Positions 5,754-12,002 of a stretch of 12,013 nucleotides of DNA are shown here, in pieces. Origin of the DNA: Candidatus Calditenuaceae archaeon JGI OTU-1 (GTDB lineage Archaea; Thermoproteota; Nitrososphaeria_A; Caldarchaeales; Calditenuaceae). Position 1 is the stretch's first letter, and every line of letters begins with the position of its first letter. Location: the NCBI GenBank assembly GCA_000494145.1, contig AWOE01000020.1:5115-17127 (forward strand), written 5' to 3'. Under the pieces are notes generated by a model. That model did no database searches. It had not been told where the DNA came from and was given only the letters and a program-made list of their open reading frames with translations. Made by a program: the position numbers and the translations under genes.

Positions 5754-6797
5754 TCAGGGCCTTGGGCGTTCGGTAAGGACCGTCATCACCCAGCTCTGCG
5801 GGTAGCTCGAGAGGAGGCCCCTCCTCAGGAGCTCCTCCCACCCGATGACGTTCAGCGCGACCAGCACCTCGTTCGGCAGCAGCACCGGCACCCTGAACCT
5901 TTCCTGATCCTCGACGCTGAGCCTGGGACATGCGGTGTTCACCAGCGCCTCGTACCTCCCCTCGAGGTCCTCCGGTCTTATTTCGTCGACCACCACCAGC
6001 TCCGCGTCGTAACCCCTGCTCCTGAGGAGGCCCACGAGCCACCTCGCCAGCCCCAGGTACATCTGCCCTGGCTTCACCGAGACCAAGACGCCGACCTTCC
6101 GCGACGACTTGAACGCCAGTATCTGCGCGTACCTCTTCCTCAGGACCCTCTCGGCCATCTCCCTCAGAGCGACCAATTTCTGCGAGTGGGGATCGGCCGC
6201 GAAGACCTCCTTCTCCGTTATCAGGGCAAGCCCCAGGCCGTGGAAGACTGAGCCGAGGACGAGGTGGGCGTCGACGTCCTTGTCGAGAGACGTCATCGTA
6301 GAGTAATCGCATCCGAGGACCTGGCCCCTGTGCCTCAGGTGGTTGGAGGGTTCGCCCATCAGGACCACGTGCCCAGCCCGTCTGAGGTCCTCCGCCAGCC
6401 TTTCGAGGAGGTCGAGGTACTGGACCGTCGCCCCCAGAGCCACGCGTCCGTAGCCCCGAAGGGCCCTCAATATCTCCGGGAGCAGGGAGGCCACCGGCCC
6501 ATAGTTCTGGTATCTGTGCTCGAGATAGAAAACTGGTATTGAATGCGATCTGACGAACTCCGCATGGCCCACGTGGACTATCGCGTCGCATCCGAGCTCC
6601 AAGGCCTCCCTCAGGGCGAGATCGCACCCTCCCCAGCACATCCCGCCGGAGAAGAAGACCTCCACACCCATCCCCTCGAGGATCCTCGAGACGTCCCGCG
6701 CAACGTCGATCAACCCTGGAGGAGCCTGCACCAGGACCCTTCGGGGTGACAGTTCCCTCACCCACTCCTTCAGCCTCTCGACCTCGTCGGCGGCCAC
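5754..6797 (-). CDS. dph2: Diphthamide biosynthesis enzyme Dph2 (3-amino-3-carboxypropyl transferase)
   Basis: A 347-residue archaeal Dph2. The enzyme uses SAM and a [4Fe-4S] cluster in non-canonical radical chemistry to transfer a 3-amino-3-carboxypropyl group to the conserved histidine of elongation factor 2, the first step of diphthamide formation. The three cluster cysteines, one per repeated domain, are C58 in GGMCWGGCDL, C163 in VLGCDYST and C290 in NTACPRLSVED. This spacing matches the Pyrococcus horikoshii enzyme (59, 163, 287). Other family features are VLVQAPPGLI near the N-terminus, DAIVHVGHAEF (71-81), a PVFYLEH motif and VSVKPGQMYLG (239-249). GTG at 6797 is chosen because GGTGA (6809-6805, minus) precedes it by about 7 nt; an ATG at 6802 is in another frame. 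It is first in the minus-strand block and diverges from the NuoI-like gene. Cytoplasmic, homodimeric in archaea. Confidence 0.95.
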   Translation of the reverse strand: MAADEVERLKEWVRELSPRRVLVQAPPGLIDVARDVSRILEGMGVEVFFSGGMCWGGCDLALREALELGCDAIVHVGHAEFVRSHSIPVFYLEHRYQNYGPVASLLPEILRALRGYGRVALGATVQYLDLLERLAEDLRRAGHVVLMGEPSNHLRHRGQVLGCDYSTMTSLDKDVDAHLVLGSVFHGLGLALITEKEVFAADPHSQKLVALREMAERVLRKRYAQILAFKSSRKVGVLVSVKPGQMYLGLARWLVGLLRSRGYDAELVVVDEIRPEDLEGRYEALVNTACPRLSVEDQERFRVPVLLPNEVLVALNVIGWEELLRRGLLSSYPQSWVMTVLTERPRP

Positions 6798-6802
6798 CCC
6801 AT

Positions 6803-7030
6803 CTTCACCCGCTTTTACCCGGGCGCTCAGACAACCTCGGGACGGTCACGAGCTCACCACTCGGCAACCTCATCATCGCGCAGTGGTACTTCCTCACGAC
6901 GGCATTTTAGCGTATGTCCGCGGTGCGGGAGCAGGCAGCCCTGACGGAGGATCCATCGGTTTGCGGCGAGGACCCAGGACGCTCAGGTGCGAGGCGTCCG
7001 TTGTCGTGCGAGACAATTTATGAGTAGCCG
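6803..7030. other. Intergenic region between dph2 and the NuoI-like gene
   Basis: A gap of about 230 bp between divergent genes. I see no known RNA gene. It contains an inverted repeat GGACGC/GCGTCC (6977-6982 and 6994-6999, 11-nt loop), a weaker TTGTC/GACAA pair (7001-7005, 7012-7016), and a TATA-like AATTTATG at 7014-7021 for the rightward gene. A 37-codon ATG frame (6914-7027) ends 3 nt before a GTG of the NuoI frame but lacks a ribosome binding site and has weak codon bias. Confidence 0.4.
7013..7022 (+). promoter_or_regulatory. TATA-like element of the NuoI-like gene
   Basis: CAATTTATGAG around 7012-7022 is the AT-rich spot nearest the gene. Its centre is about 31 bp upstream of the TTG at 7049 but only 13 bp upstream of the GTG at 7031, so it favours the later start if it is the real box. 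Confidence 0.35.
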
Positions 7031-7048
7031 GTGCGGGTGAGGGACGGA

Positions 7049-7960
7049 TTGCCGACGCTGAAGGAGGTCCTCGGTCCGCTGATCTCCGCGGCCAAGCACG
7101 TCTTCATGAAGCCCTACACCATCAAGTACCCATACGAGAAGGTCCCCGGGATGCTGGAGGAGAACTACCGCTACGACCCGAAGGCGGGGATCGCGTATCC
7201 TGGTACGAAGGGCAGGCACCTCCTGAGGATGGAGAAGTGCACGGGGTGCAGCCTCTGCGACATCGCCTGCCAGAACATCGCCGAGGCGATCACGATGGTC
7301 TACGCCTACGACCTCTTCCTCGACGTCCCTGAGGAGCATTTCAAGGAATACGGTGATCCTGGTTCGCCGGTGACCGGGGTTGCGGCGGCGTTGGCGGACG
7401 GCCTCGCGGAGGTCGCCGAGGCAGGCGAGGTGAAGTACGGCTACTCGCACCCTGTCGTGCCTGTGCTGCCTGACCTGAAGACCGTGACCAAGTCGGACGG
7501 CTTCAGCTCCGTCAGACTCGTCAGCGGCCCCGTCTGGGCGAGGGGCATCGACTTCCTCGTCTTCAGCTACCTCGAGGGCGCCTTCAGGGCCCTTCAGGGA
7601 TCGGGTTACAGTGTGGCCCTCGTCGAGGACCAGTCGCCCGACAAGGCGGTATACGAGATCTCGAAGGAGGGCAAGGCTGTCAGGCTCCGCATCGAGAAGA
7701 GGAGCATGAACATCCCCGTCAACAAGAAGTCGTACTTCCCCTCCGTCGACTACGGAAGGTGCGTCTTCTGCGGCTTCTGCGTCGACGCCTGCCCCTTCTA
7801 TGCCCTCGAGATGACGCCCGACTTCGAGCTCTCGTCCCTCTCCCGTCAGGGACTCGTTTATTTCCCGACCGCTCTCGCCTCGCCGAAGGTCTCCACTCCC
7901 CCACCGACCGTAAACCCGATAGATGCCGTAATGGGCTGGCTCAGGCGCAAGGTCTTCTGA
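7049..7960 (+). CDS. NuoI-like 2x[4Fe-4S] ferredoxin protein with long insertion
   Basis: A protein related to complex I subunit I. From TTG 7049 it is 303 residues; in-frame GTGs at 7031 and 7037 would add 6 or 4. I prefer 7049 because GGTGA (7036-7040) precedes it by 8 nt and the TATA-like element fits. The N-terminus (LKEVLGPLISAAKHVFMKPY, then TIKYPYEK and GRHLLRMEKC) is typical of NuoI. Cluster motif 1 is C64-x2-C67-x2-C70-x3-C74, followed by Q instead of the usual Pro. Cluster motif 2 is C238-x2-C241-x2-C244-x3-C248-P, within DYGRCVFCGFCVDACPF. All eight Cys are present. Usually about 30 residues separate the motifs; here there are 163, an extra domain of roughly 130 residues with alpha/beta character (for example GIDFLVFSYLEGAFRALQG). 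The known role of NuoI is electron transfer between flavin/ferredoxin modules and quinone reduction in complex I. No other complex I gene is visible here, so participation is uncertain. An in-frame TGA and one further codon separate it from the next gene. Confidence 0.85.
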   Translation: MPTLKEVLGPLISAAKHVFMKPYTIKYPYEKVPGMLEENYRYDPKAGIAYPGTKGRHLLRMEKCTGCSLCDIACQNIAEAITMVYAYDLFLDVPEEHFKEYGDPGSPVTGVAAALADGLAEVAEAGEVKYGYSHPVVPVLPDLKTVTKSDGFSSVRLVSGPVWARGIDFLVFSYLEGAFRALQGSGYSVALVEDQSPDKAVYEISKEGKAVRLRIEKRSMNIPVNKKSYFPSVDYGRCVFCGFCVDACPFYALEMTPDFELSSLSRQGLVYFPTALASPKVSTPPPTVNPIDAVMGWLRRKVF

Positions 7961-7963
7961 GGC

Positions 7964-8815
7964 TTGAGGGTCTTCAACCCCTTCGTCGGCTGGGTAGAGT
8001 TCAGGGAACTGCCTGAGAGGATCGTCTCGCTCAATCCCTCGATCACCGAGACGCTCTTCGAGCTCGGAGCAGGTGATAGGGTCGTTGGGGTCTCGAGCTG
8101 GTGCCACAGGCCCAAGGAGGCGCTGAGCAGGCCCAAGGTCGGGAGCTACACTCACCTGCTCGAGGAGAAGCTGTTGTCCCTCAGGCCGGACCTCGTCTTC
8201 ACCACGACCGGTGCGCAGAGGGGCGTCCTCGAGAGGCTCGTCCAGCTGGGGGTACCGACGTACCCGATACCGTACCCGAGGGACGTCTACTCGATCCTCT
8301 CCATGGTCTCGGACGTCGGAGGGCTGGTAGGCGAGCAGGAGGCCGCTCTCAGGCTCTGCTCCGAGCTACTAAGCCGCCTGCATGGGCTCGGTTCGCTGGC
8401 GAGACCGGGCCGGAGGCCGAGGGTCTACGTGGAGATCGATCTGGGCGGGCCGACGATTCCCGGCTACTTCAACCACATCAACCACGCCCTCCACCTCGCA
8501 GGGTTGATGAACGCCTTCGGCGACCGGCCATTCGATTACGTCTACGGCATGGAGGTCAAGGGCTACGAGGCGGTCGATGTGGTAGCCGAGCTGAGGGCGA
8601 GGGATCCCGACGTGATCGTCTTCGAGTCGAAGAGCTTCCATCCCCGTGATGGCGAGGGGTTAGAGGTGATGGTCTCGAGGGGCCTCTCCGACCTGAGGGC
8701 TGTAAGGGAGCGGAGGGTCCTGACGATCCCGGCCGACACTCTGGCGCACTACGGTCCCTCGTTCCTGAGGGAGATAGGCGGCGTCCTCGAGAAGGTCTGG
8801 GCCCTCGTCCCCTAA
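7964..8815 (+). CDS. BtuF-like (PF01497-type) metal-chelate binding protein without signal peptide
   Basis: A 283-residue protein of the helical-backbone substrate-binding fold used for cobalamin, haem and Fe-siderophores. Evidence: RIVSLNPSITETLFELGAGD (19-38) with RVVGVSSWCHRPKEA (39-53), KVGSYTHLLEEKLLSLRPDL (58-77), VFTTTGAQRGVLERLVQLGV, a long backbone helix region near 105-145, then RPRVYVEIDLGGPTIPG (151-167) and DPDVIVFESKSFH. Such proteins are normally secreted or lipid-anchored, but this one starts MRVFNPFVGW with no hydrophobic segment and no lipobox. A stop codon lies two codons upstream in the same frame, so no longer start exists; the start must be TTG 7964 (or readthrough). No ABC permease or ATPase gene is nearby. 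A cytosolic binding or sensing role, or fusion to the ferredoxin-like protein by readthrough, are possibilities; neither is shown. The last gene before the origin region. Confidence 0.85.
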   Translation: MRVFNPFVGWVEFRELPERIVSLNPSITETLFELGAGDRVVGVSSWCHRPKEALSRPKVGSYTHLLEEKLLSLRPDLVFTTTGAQRGVLERLVQLGVPTYPIPYPRDVYSILSMVSDVGGLVGEQEAALRLCSELLSRLHGLGSLARPGRRPRVYVEIDLGGPTIPGYFNHINHALHLAGLMNAFGDRPFDYVYGMEVKGYEAVDVVAELRARDPDVIVFESKSFHPRDGEGLEVMVSRGLSDLRAVRERRVLTIPADTLAHYGPSFLREIGGVLEKVWALVP

Positions 8816-8830
8816 CACTTCACACGACCT

Positions 8831-8848
8831 CTGCGAAACGCTTCGCAG
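8831..8848 (+). terminator. Hairpin just downstream of the BtuF-like gene
   Basis: CTGCGAA-ACGC-TTCGCAG is a perfect 7-bp stem with a 4-nt loop, starting 15 bp after the stop codon. No U-run follows, so it is not a classical terminator; it may protect the mRNA end or insulate the origin from transcription. Function inferred from position only. Confidence 0.4.
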
Positions 8849-8880
8849 GCCCTCGTTGAGCTGAGAACCGTGAATGACAG

Positions 8881-8929
8881 AACGTTGATAGTTCAGGACC
8901 TCAGGAACCGGTTCCAGCAGATCAACGTT
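8881..8929. repeat. Inverted repeat with internal palindrome in the origin region
   Basis: AACGTTGAT (8881-8889) and ATCAACGTT (8921-8929) are exact 9-bp inverted copies. Between them lies the perfect 12-bp palindrome GGAACCGGTTCC (8904-8915). The two dyads are centred about 4 bp apart. Could form a cruciform or bind a dimeric protein. Confidence 0.55.
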
Positions 8930-8945
8930 TGCCGAGGCCTTTCAC

Positions 8946-8965
8946 ACCCCTACACTTCCTGTGGA
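8946..8965 (-). repeat. Origin recognition box-like element 1
   Basis: On the minus strand: TCCACAGGAA, spacer GTGT, AGGGGT. It shares all 16 fixed positions with boxes 2 and 3. The first half differs by one base from the TCCACTGGAA core of Pyrococcus-type boxes and the second half corresponds to the G-string that gives ORBs their polarity. Box 1 points away from box 2. Confidence 0.75.
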
Positions 8966-8987
8966 CGAAGTGGAGGTCTCCAGTCGA

Positions 8988-9007
8988 TCCACAGGAAATC
9001 GAGGGGT
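8988..9007 (+). repeat. Origin recognition box-like element 2
   Basis: On the plus strand: TCCACAGGAA, spacer ATCG, AGGGGT. Its G-string points toward the central dyad. It forms a convergent pair with box 3. Confidence 0.8.
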
Positions 9008-9016
9008 CTTCGGCGA

Positions 9017-9054
9017 ATTTCATGTGACTTCACAGCTGTGAAGTGTTGTGAAAT
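9017..9054. repeat. 38-bp dyad with perfect 18-bp palindromic core
   Basis: The core ACTTCACAGCTGTGAAGT (9027-9044) is a perfect palindrome. Outer arms ATTTCA (9017-9022) and TGAAAT (9049-9054) share exactly the same centre, 9035.5; only the four bases between arm and core on each side are unpaired. It lies between boxes 2 and 3, 1 bp from their midpoint. Likely a structural element of the origin or an operator for a dimeric protein. Confidence 0.7.
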
Positions 9055-9061
9055 GACCCTC

Positions 9062-9081
9062 ACCCCTTGTTTTCCTGTGGA
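9062..9081 (-). repeat. Origin recognition box-like element 3
   Basis: On the minus strand: TCCACAGGAA, spacer AACA, AGGGGT. Its G-string faces the central dyad, mirroring box 2. Confidence 0.8.
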
Positions 9082-9259
9082 GGCCCTTTCAATTCCCATT
9101 CTTCGGGTGGGATTCGTTGTCAAGGGTTAAGTTGTTGTCTTCAGTTCATGGAAGAACTCCGATTCCTCAGACCATCATCACAGTATTCACAATCGCTTTA
9201 GTTCCTAACGTTCGAACGGTAGCAACTTATCAGGTGCAGTAGAAGCAGGTCGGAGGGAC

Positions 9260-10519
9260 ATGGAGGAGCTCCAGAGGAAGGTTGGGGGTGCGGAGGACCC
9301 TCTCTCGGAGCTGATCAGGAAGAGCCTCACGAGGTCCTCGATCTTCAGGAACAGGGAGGTCCTCAGGGCGGACTACATACCTGGGAACCTGCCGCACCGG
9401 TGGGAGCACGTCAGGCGGCTAGGCGAGATCCTCGTTCCCAGCCTGAAGGGAATGAGGCCCAGCAACGTCTTCATCTACGGCAAGACGGGGACCGGGAAGA
9501 CGGCAGTCGTCAAACACGTCTTCAAGAAGTTCGAAGAGGAGGCGGCGAGGCTGAACCTCCAGTTGAAGTTCGTCTACATCAACTGCAGGGTCGCTGGGAC
9601 CGAGTACAGGGTCCTCTCGGAGCTCTGCGCGGCCCTCGACGTGAAGGTGCCCTTCACCGGCCTCTCGAAGGCGGAGGTGATGAACCGCTTCAGGAACGCG
9701 CTCCACAGGTCCGAGGTGCTCATGGTCACGTGCCTCGACGAGATAGACCACCTCGTGAAGTCCAGCGGTGACGAGTCGCTCTACCAGCTGACGAGGATCA
9801 ACGAGGGCTCTCCGGGAGGTCTGATGTCGATCGTAGGGGTCTCGAACGACCTGATGTTCAAGGAGATGCTCGACCCGAGGGTCCTCAGCAGCCTCAGCGA
9901 GGAGGAGATAGTCTTCCACCCCTACACCGCCGTTGAGCTGGTCGACATCCTCAGCGAGCGGGCGAAGGCCGCCTTCCACGACGGCGTCGTCTCGGAAGGG
10001 GTGATACAGCTCTGCGCTGCGCTGGCAGCTGCGGAGCACGGAGACGCCCGGAGGGCTCTCGACCTGCTGCGGGTGGCGGCGGAGCTGGCGGAGAGGGAGG
10101 GGGCCGAGAGGGTGGAGGAGAGGCACGTCAGGGCAGCCTTCGGCGTCATCGAGCAGGGAAGGATCTACGAGGCCCTGTCGACGTTGCCGCTCCACGGGAG
10201 GATAGTTCTGCTGGCGGTTTACCAGTGCGTCAGGGCCGGCGTCCAGAAGGTCACCACGGGGGCCGTCTACAACCAGTACAGGAACGTCTGCGCTGCCCTC
10301 GGGGTCGAGCCGCTGACCGACAGGAGGGTGAGCTCGATAATCTCGGAGCTGACGATGATGGGCGTTCTGAGCAGCGACGTCGTGAGTTACGGGAGGTACG
10401 GCAGGACGAGGAGGATAGCGCTGAACGTGCCGACGGAGGAGCTTGAGAACGTCTTCCTCAACGACGAGGCCCTTTCCAACCTGATCGAGCTCCCCGTCAG
10501 CGAACCGAAGGGAGCTTGA
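9260..10519 (+). CDS. cdc6: Orc1/Cdc6 replication initiator
   Basis: A 419-residue archaeal Orc1/Cdc6 protein, which binds origin recognition boxes as an ATP-dependent initiator and helps load the MCM helicase. The AAA+ domain shows Walker A GKTGTGKT (74-81), Walker B LDEID (159-163), sensor 1 VSNDL (194-198) followed by LDPRVLSSLSEEEIVFHPYT with R207, and sensor 2 GDARRALDLLRVA (261-273). The C-terminal winged-helix domain runs from about residue 300 to 400, with a DRRVSSIISELTMMGVLSS helix-turn-helix region. N-terminal IFRNREVLRADYIPGNLPHR is the usual family opening. The ATG at 9260 is preceded by GGAGGG (9252-9257). TATA-like candidates CTTTAG (9196-9201) and CTTATC (9226-9231) lie upstream but neither is decisive. 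Origin-proximal location suggests autoregulation. Overlaps the DP1 gene by 4 nt (TTGA), so the two are co-translated. Confidence 0.97.
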   Translation: MEELQRKVGGAEDPLSELIRKSLTRSSIFRNREVLRADYIPGNLPHRWEHVRRLGEILVPSLKGMRPSNVFIYGKTGTGKTAVVKHVFKKFEEEAARLNLQLKFVYINCRVAGTEYRVLSELCAALDVKVPFTGLSKAEVMNRFRNALHRSEVLMVTCLDEIDHLVKSSGDESLYQLTRINEGSPGGLMSIVGVSNDLMFKEMLDPRVLSSLSEEEIVFHPYTAVELVDILSERAKAAFHDGVVSEGVIQLCAALAAAEHGDARRALDLLRVAAELAEREGAERVEERHVRAAFGVIEQGRIYEALSTLPLHGRIVLLAVYQCVRAGVQKVTTGAVYNQYRNVCAALGVEPLTDRRVSSIISELTMMGVLSSDVVSYGRYGRTRRIALNVPTEELENVFLNDEALSNLIELPVSEPKGA

Positions 10520-11976
10520 GCTCCAGCGCCGCCCTGAGGAGCAGGATCGCCAAACGGCTCCTCGGGTCCGGGTATCAGGTGACGCCGGAAGTCCTCGAGA
10601 AGTTGACTGAGCTCGGCGAGGACGTGGCGGAGGAGCTGGTCAGGTGGCTAGCCTCGAGAGGAGAAAGGATGTCGCTCATCGACGCCAGAACCCTTGAGCT
10701 CTTCCTCGAAGGGAAATCGTTACAGGAGGTCGTCGAGGGAGCAAGACCTGTCGAGGGAACGGCTGCCGGGGAGGAGTTCGAGCTGAAGGTCCTGAAGCCG
10801 ACGTACGAGGAGATCAGGATGGAGGGGAAGGTGGAGGAGTTCACGGTCTACAGGATCAACCGGTTCGCGGCGCTCTGGAGGATATCGTCCCGCAGGGGCA
10901 TTCCGCTGAACTCGATCAGGGAGATCCTCGAGTCGGGAGGGGAAGGGTATGCGGTCTGCGAGGTGAGGGAGGTATCGCGAGGCGACGGATACTACAGGCT
11001 CAGGCTCGAGGACCCCAACGGCATCTGGAACGCCATCGCGCCGGCGAGGGACAGGTCGCTCTCCGAGAAGGTCGAGTCGCTCTGCACCGACATGGTGGTG
11101 GTGATCAGGGTCTCGGCGAGGGGTAGCAGGCTGGTCGTGAGGGACGTGATGCTCCCCGACGTTCCCCAGACGGATCGGCCCTTCAGGGGCCCCGACTTGA
11201 GGGTCTGCGTAATCTCCGACGTCCACGTGGGGAGCGCCCGCTTCAACAGGAGGGCCTTCAACGACTTCCTCGACTGGCTCTCGTCGGAGCACGCGAACCT
11301 GAACGTGAAGTTCCTGCTGATCAACGGTGACCTCGTCGACGGCGTCTTCGTCTATCCGGGCCAGAGGGAGGAGCTGGAGATCAAGACGTTGAAGGAGCAG
11401 TTCGCAGAGGCAGGGAGGCTGCTGGCCAAGGTTCCGAAGGAGGTGAAGGTGGTTTACGCTCCGGGGAACCACGAGCCCGTGAGGAGGGCCCTTCCCCAGC
11501 CACCGGTCCACGCTGAGCACAGGAGGGTCCTCGACCCGGAGGGGAGGTTCGTCTTCCTGGGAAACCCCGCGCTGATCGAGATAGGTGGGGCGAGGCTCCT
11601 CCTCTTCCACGGCCAGACGCTGGACGACGTCATCCAGTCGAGCATGAGGTTCTCCTACAGCGACCTCAGGAAGAGCGCCGGCGAGGTGATGGAGGTCCTA
11701 CTTAAGTCCAGGCATCTGGCGCCGTCGATGGAGGTGACGCCGATCATCCCTTGGAAAGAGGACCACCTGCTGCTGGAGGAGGTCCCCCACGTCCTCGCAA
11801 CGGGACACATACACGTCGCGGCCTTCAGGCTCTACAGGGGCGTGAGGCTCGTCAACTCAGGGACCTTTCAGGACCAGACTAAGCTCCAGAAGGGCGTGGG
11901 CCTCGAGCCGACGGTGGGGACGGTCGCCGTGATCGACCTGAGGGACCTGACGGTGAGGTTCGAGCAGTTCGCTTGA
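10516..11976 (+). CDS. polB: DNA polymerase D small subunit DP1 (3'-5' exonuclease)
   Basis: A 486-residue DP1, the proofreading subunit of the archaeal replicative polymerase PolD; the catalytic polymerase subunit DP2 lies elsewhere, probably just downstream. Residues about 1-75 form an N-terminal helical region. About 105-215 is the OB-fold domain. From about 226 the calcineurin-like phosphoesterase domain carries all metal ligands: D235 and H237 in ISDVHVGS, D272 in INGDLVDG, N318-H319 in APGNHEP, H365 in FHGQTLDD, and H431 plus H433 in TGHIHVA. The exonuclease should therefore be active, unlike the eukaryotic B-subunit relatives that lost these residues. The linker between OB fold and catalytic core is short. 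The TTG start at 10516 overlaps the cdc6 stop (TTGA), with GGAG just upstream. Presence of PolD argues against a classical crenarchaeal host. A 17-bp tandem repeat covers the stop codon region. Confidence 0.97.
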   Translation: MSSSAALRSRIAKRLLGSGYQVTPEVLEKLTELGEDVAEELVRWLASRGERMSLIDARTLELFLEGKSLQEVVEGARPVEGTAAGEEFELKVLKPTYEEIRMEGKVEEFTVYRINRFAALWRISSRRGIPLNSIREILESGGEGYAVCEVREVSRGDGYYRLRLEDPNGIWNAIAPARDRSLSEKVESLCTDMVVVIRVSARGSRLVVRDVMLPDVPQTDRPFRGPDLRVCVISDVHVGSARFNRRAFNDFLDWLSSEHANLNVKFLLINGDLVDGVFVYPGQREELEIKTLKEQFAEAGRLLAKVPKEVKVVYAPGNHEPVRRALPQPPVHAEHRRVLDPEGRFVFLGNPALIEIGGARLLLFHGQTLDDVIQSSMRFSYSDLRKSAGEVMEVLLKSRHLAPSMEVTPIIPWKEDHLLLEEVPHVLATGHIHVAAFRLYRGVRLVNSGTFQDQTKLQKGVGLEPTVGTVAVIDLRDLTVRFEQFA

Positions 11977-12002
11977 TTTTAGAAGTTGCTTGATTTCAGA
12001 AG
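11969..12002 (+). repeat. 17-bp tandem repeat across the DP1 stop codon
   Basis: Two adjacent 17-bp units (11969-11985 and 11986-12002) agree at 15 positions; their shared part is GCTTGATTT-N-AGAAG. The first unit contains the TGA stop of DP1. The second would repeat the last codons after the stop. Probably a slippage duplication; the T-rich part could also aid termination or space the next gene. Confidence 0.6.

Larger units (their letters stand above)
8816..9259. other. Putative chromosomal replication origin (oriC) upstream of cdc6
   Basis: 444 bp without a credible gene, directly upstream of the initiator gene. It holds three copies of a 20-bp box (8946-8965 minus, 8988-9007 plus, 9062-9081 minus), a 38-bp dyad at 9017-9054 centred between boxes 2 and 3, further inverted repeats at 8881-8929 and 8904-8915, and an AT-richer section (9101-9230, 57 of 130 bases G or C by hand count, against clearly higher GC in flanking genes) that could serve as the unwinding element. 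Archaeal origins typically lie next to orc1/cdc6 and contain such origin recognition boxes. An 86-codon open frame at 8870-9130 runs straight through the repeats and matches nothing I know. Confidence 0.82.

Noticed and set aside
6810..6818. GTAAAAGCG (minus strand) as the dph2 TATA box, identical to the one at 622-630
   Set aside because: Its centre is only about 17 bp before the GTG, so transcription would start inside the gene; it also abuts the GGTGA ribosome binding site. The identical 9-mer is probably coincidence.
6983..8155. 390-codon minus-strand open frame opposite the NuoI-like and BtuF-like genes
   Set aside because: The plus strand carries two eight-cysteine motifs and binding-protein motifs; the antisense product has none and is a composition artefact.
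8870..9130. 86-codon open frame in the origin region
   Set aside because: It spans all three boxes and the dyad, has no ribosome binding site, unlike composition and no recognisable motif; repeat structure explains the DNA better.
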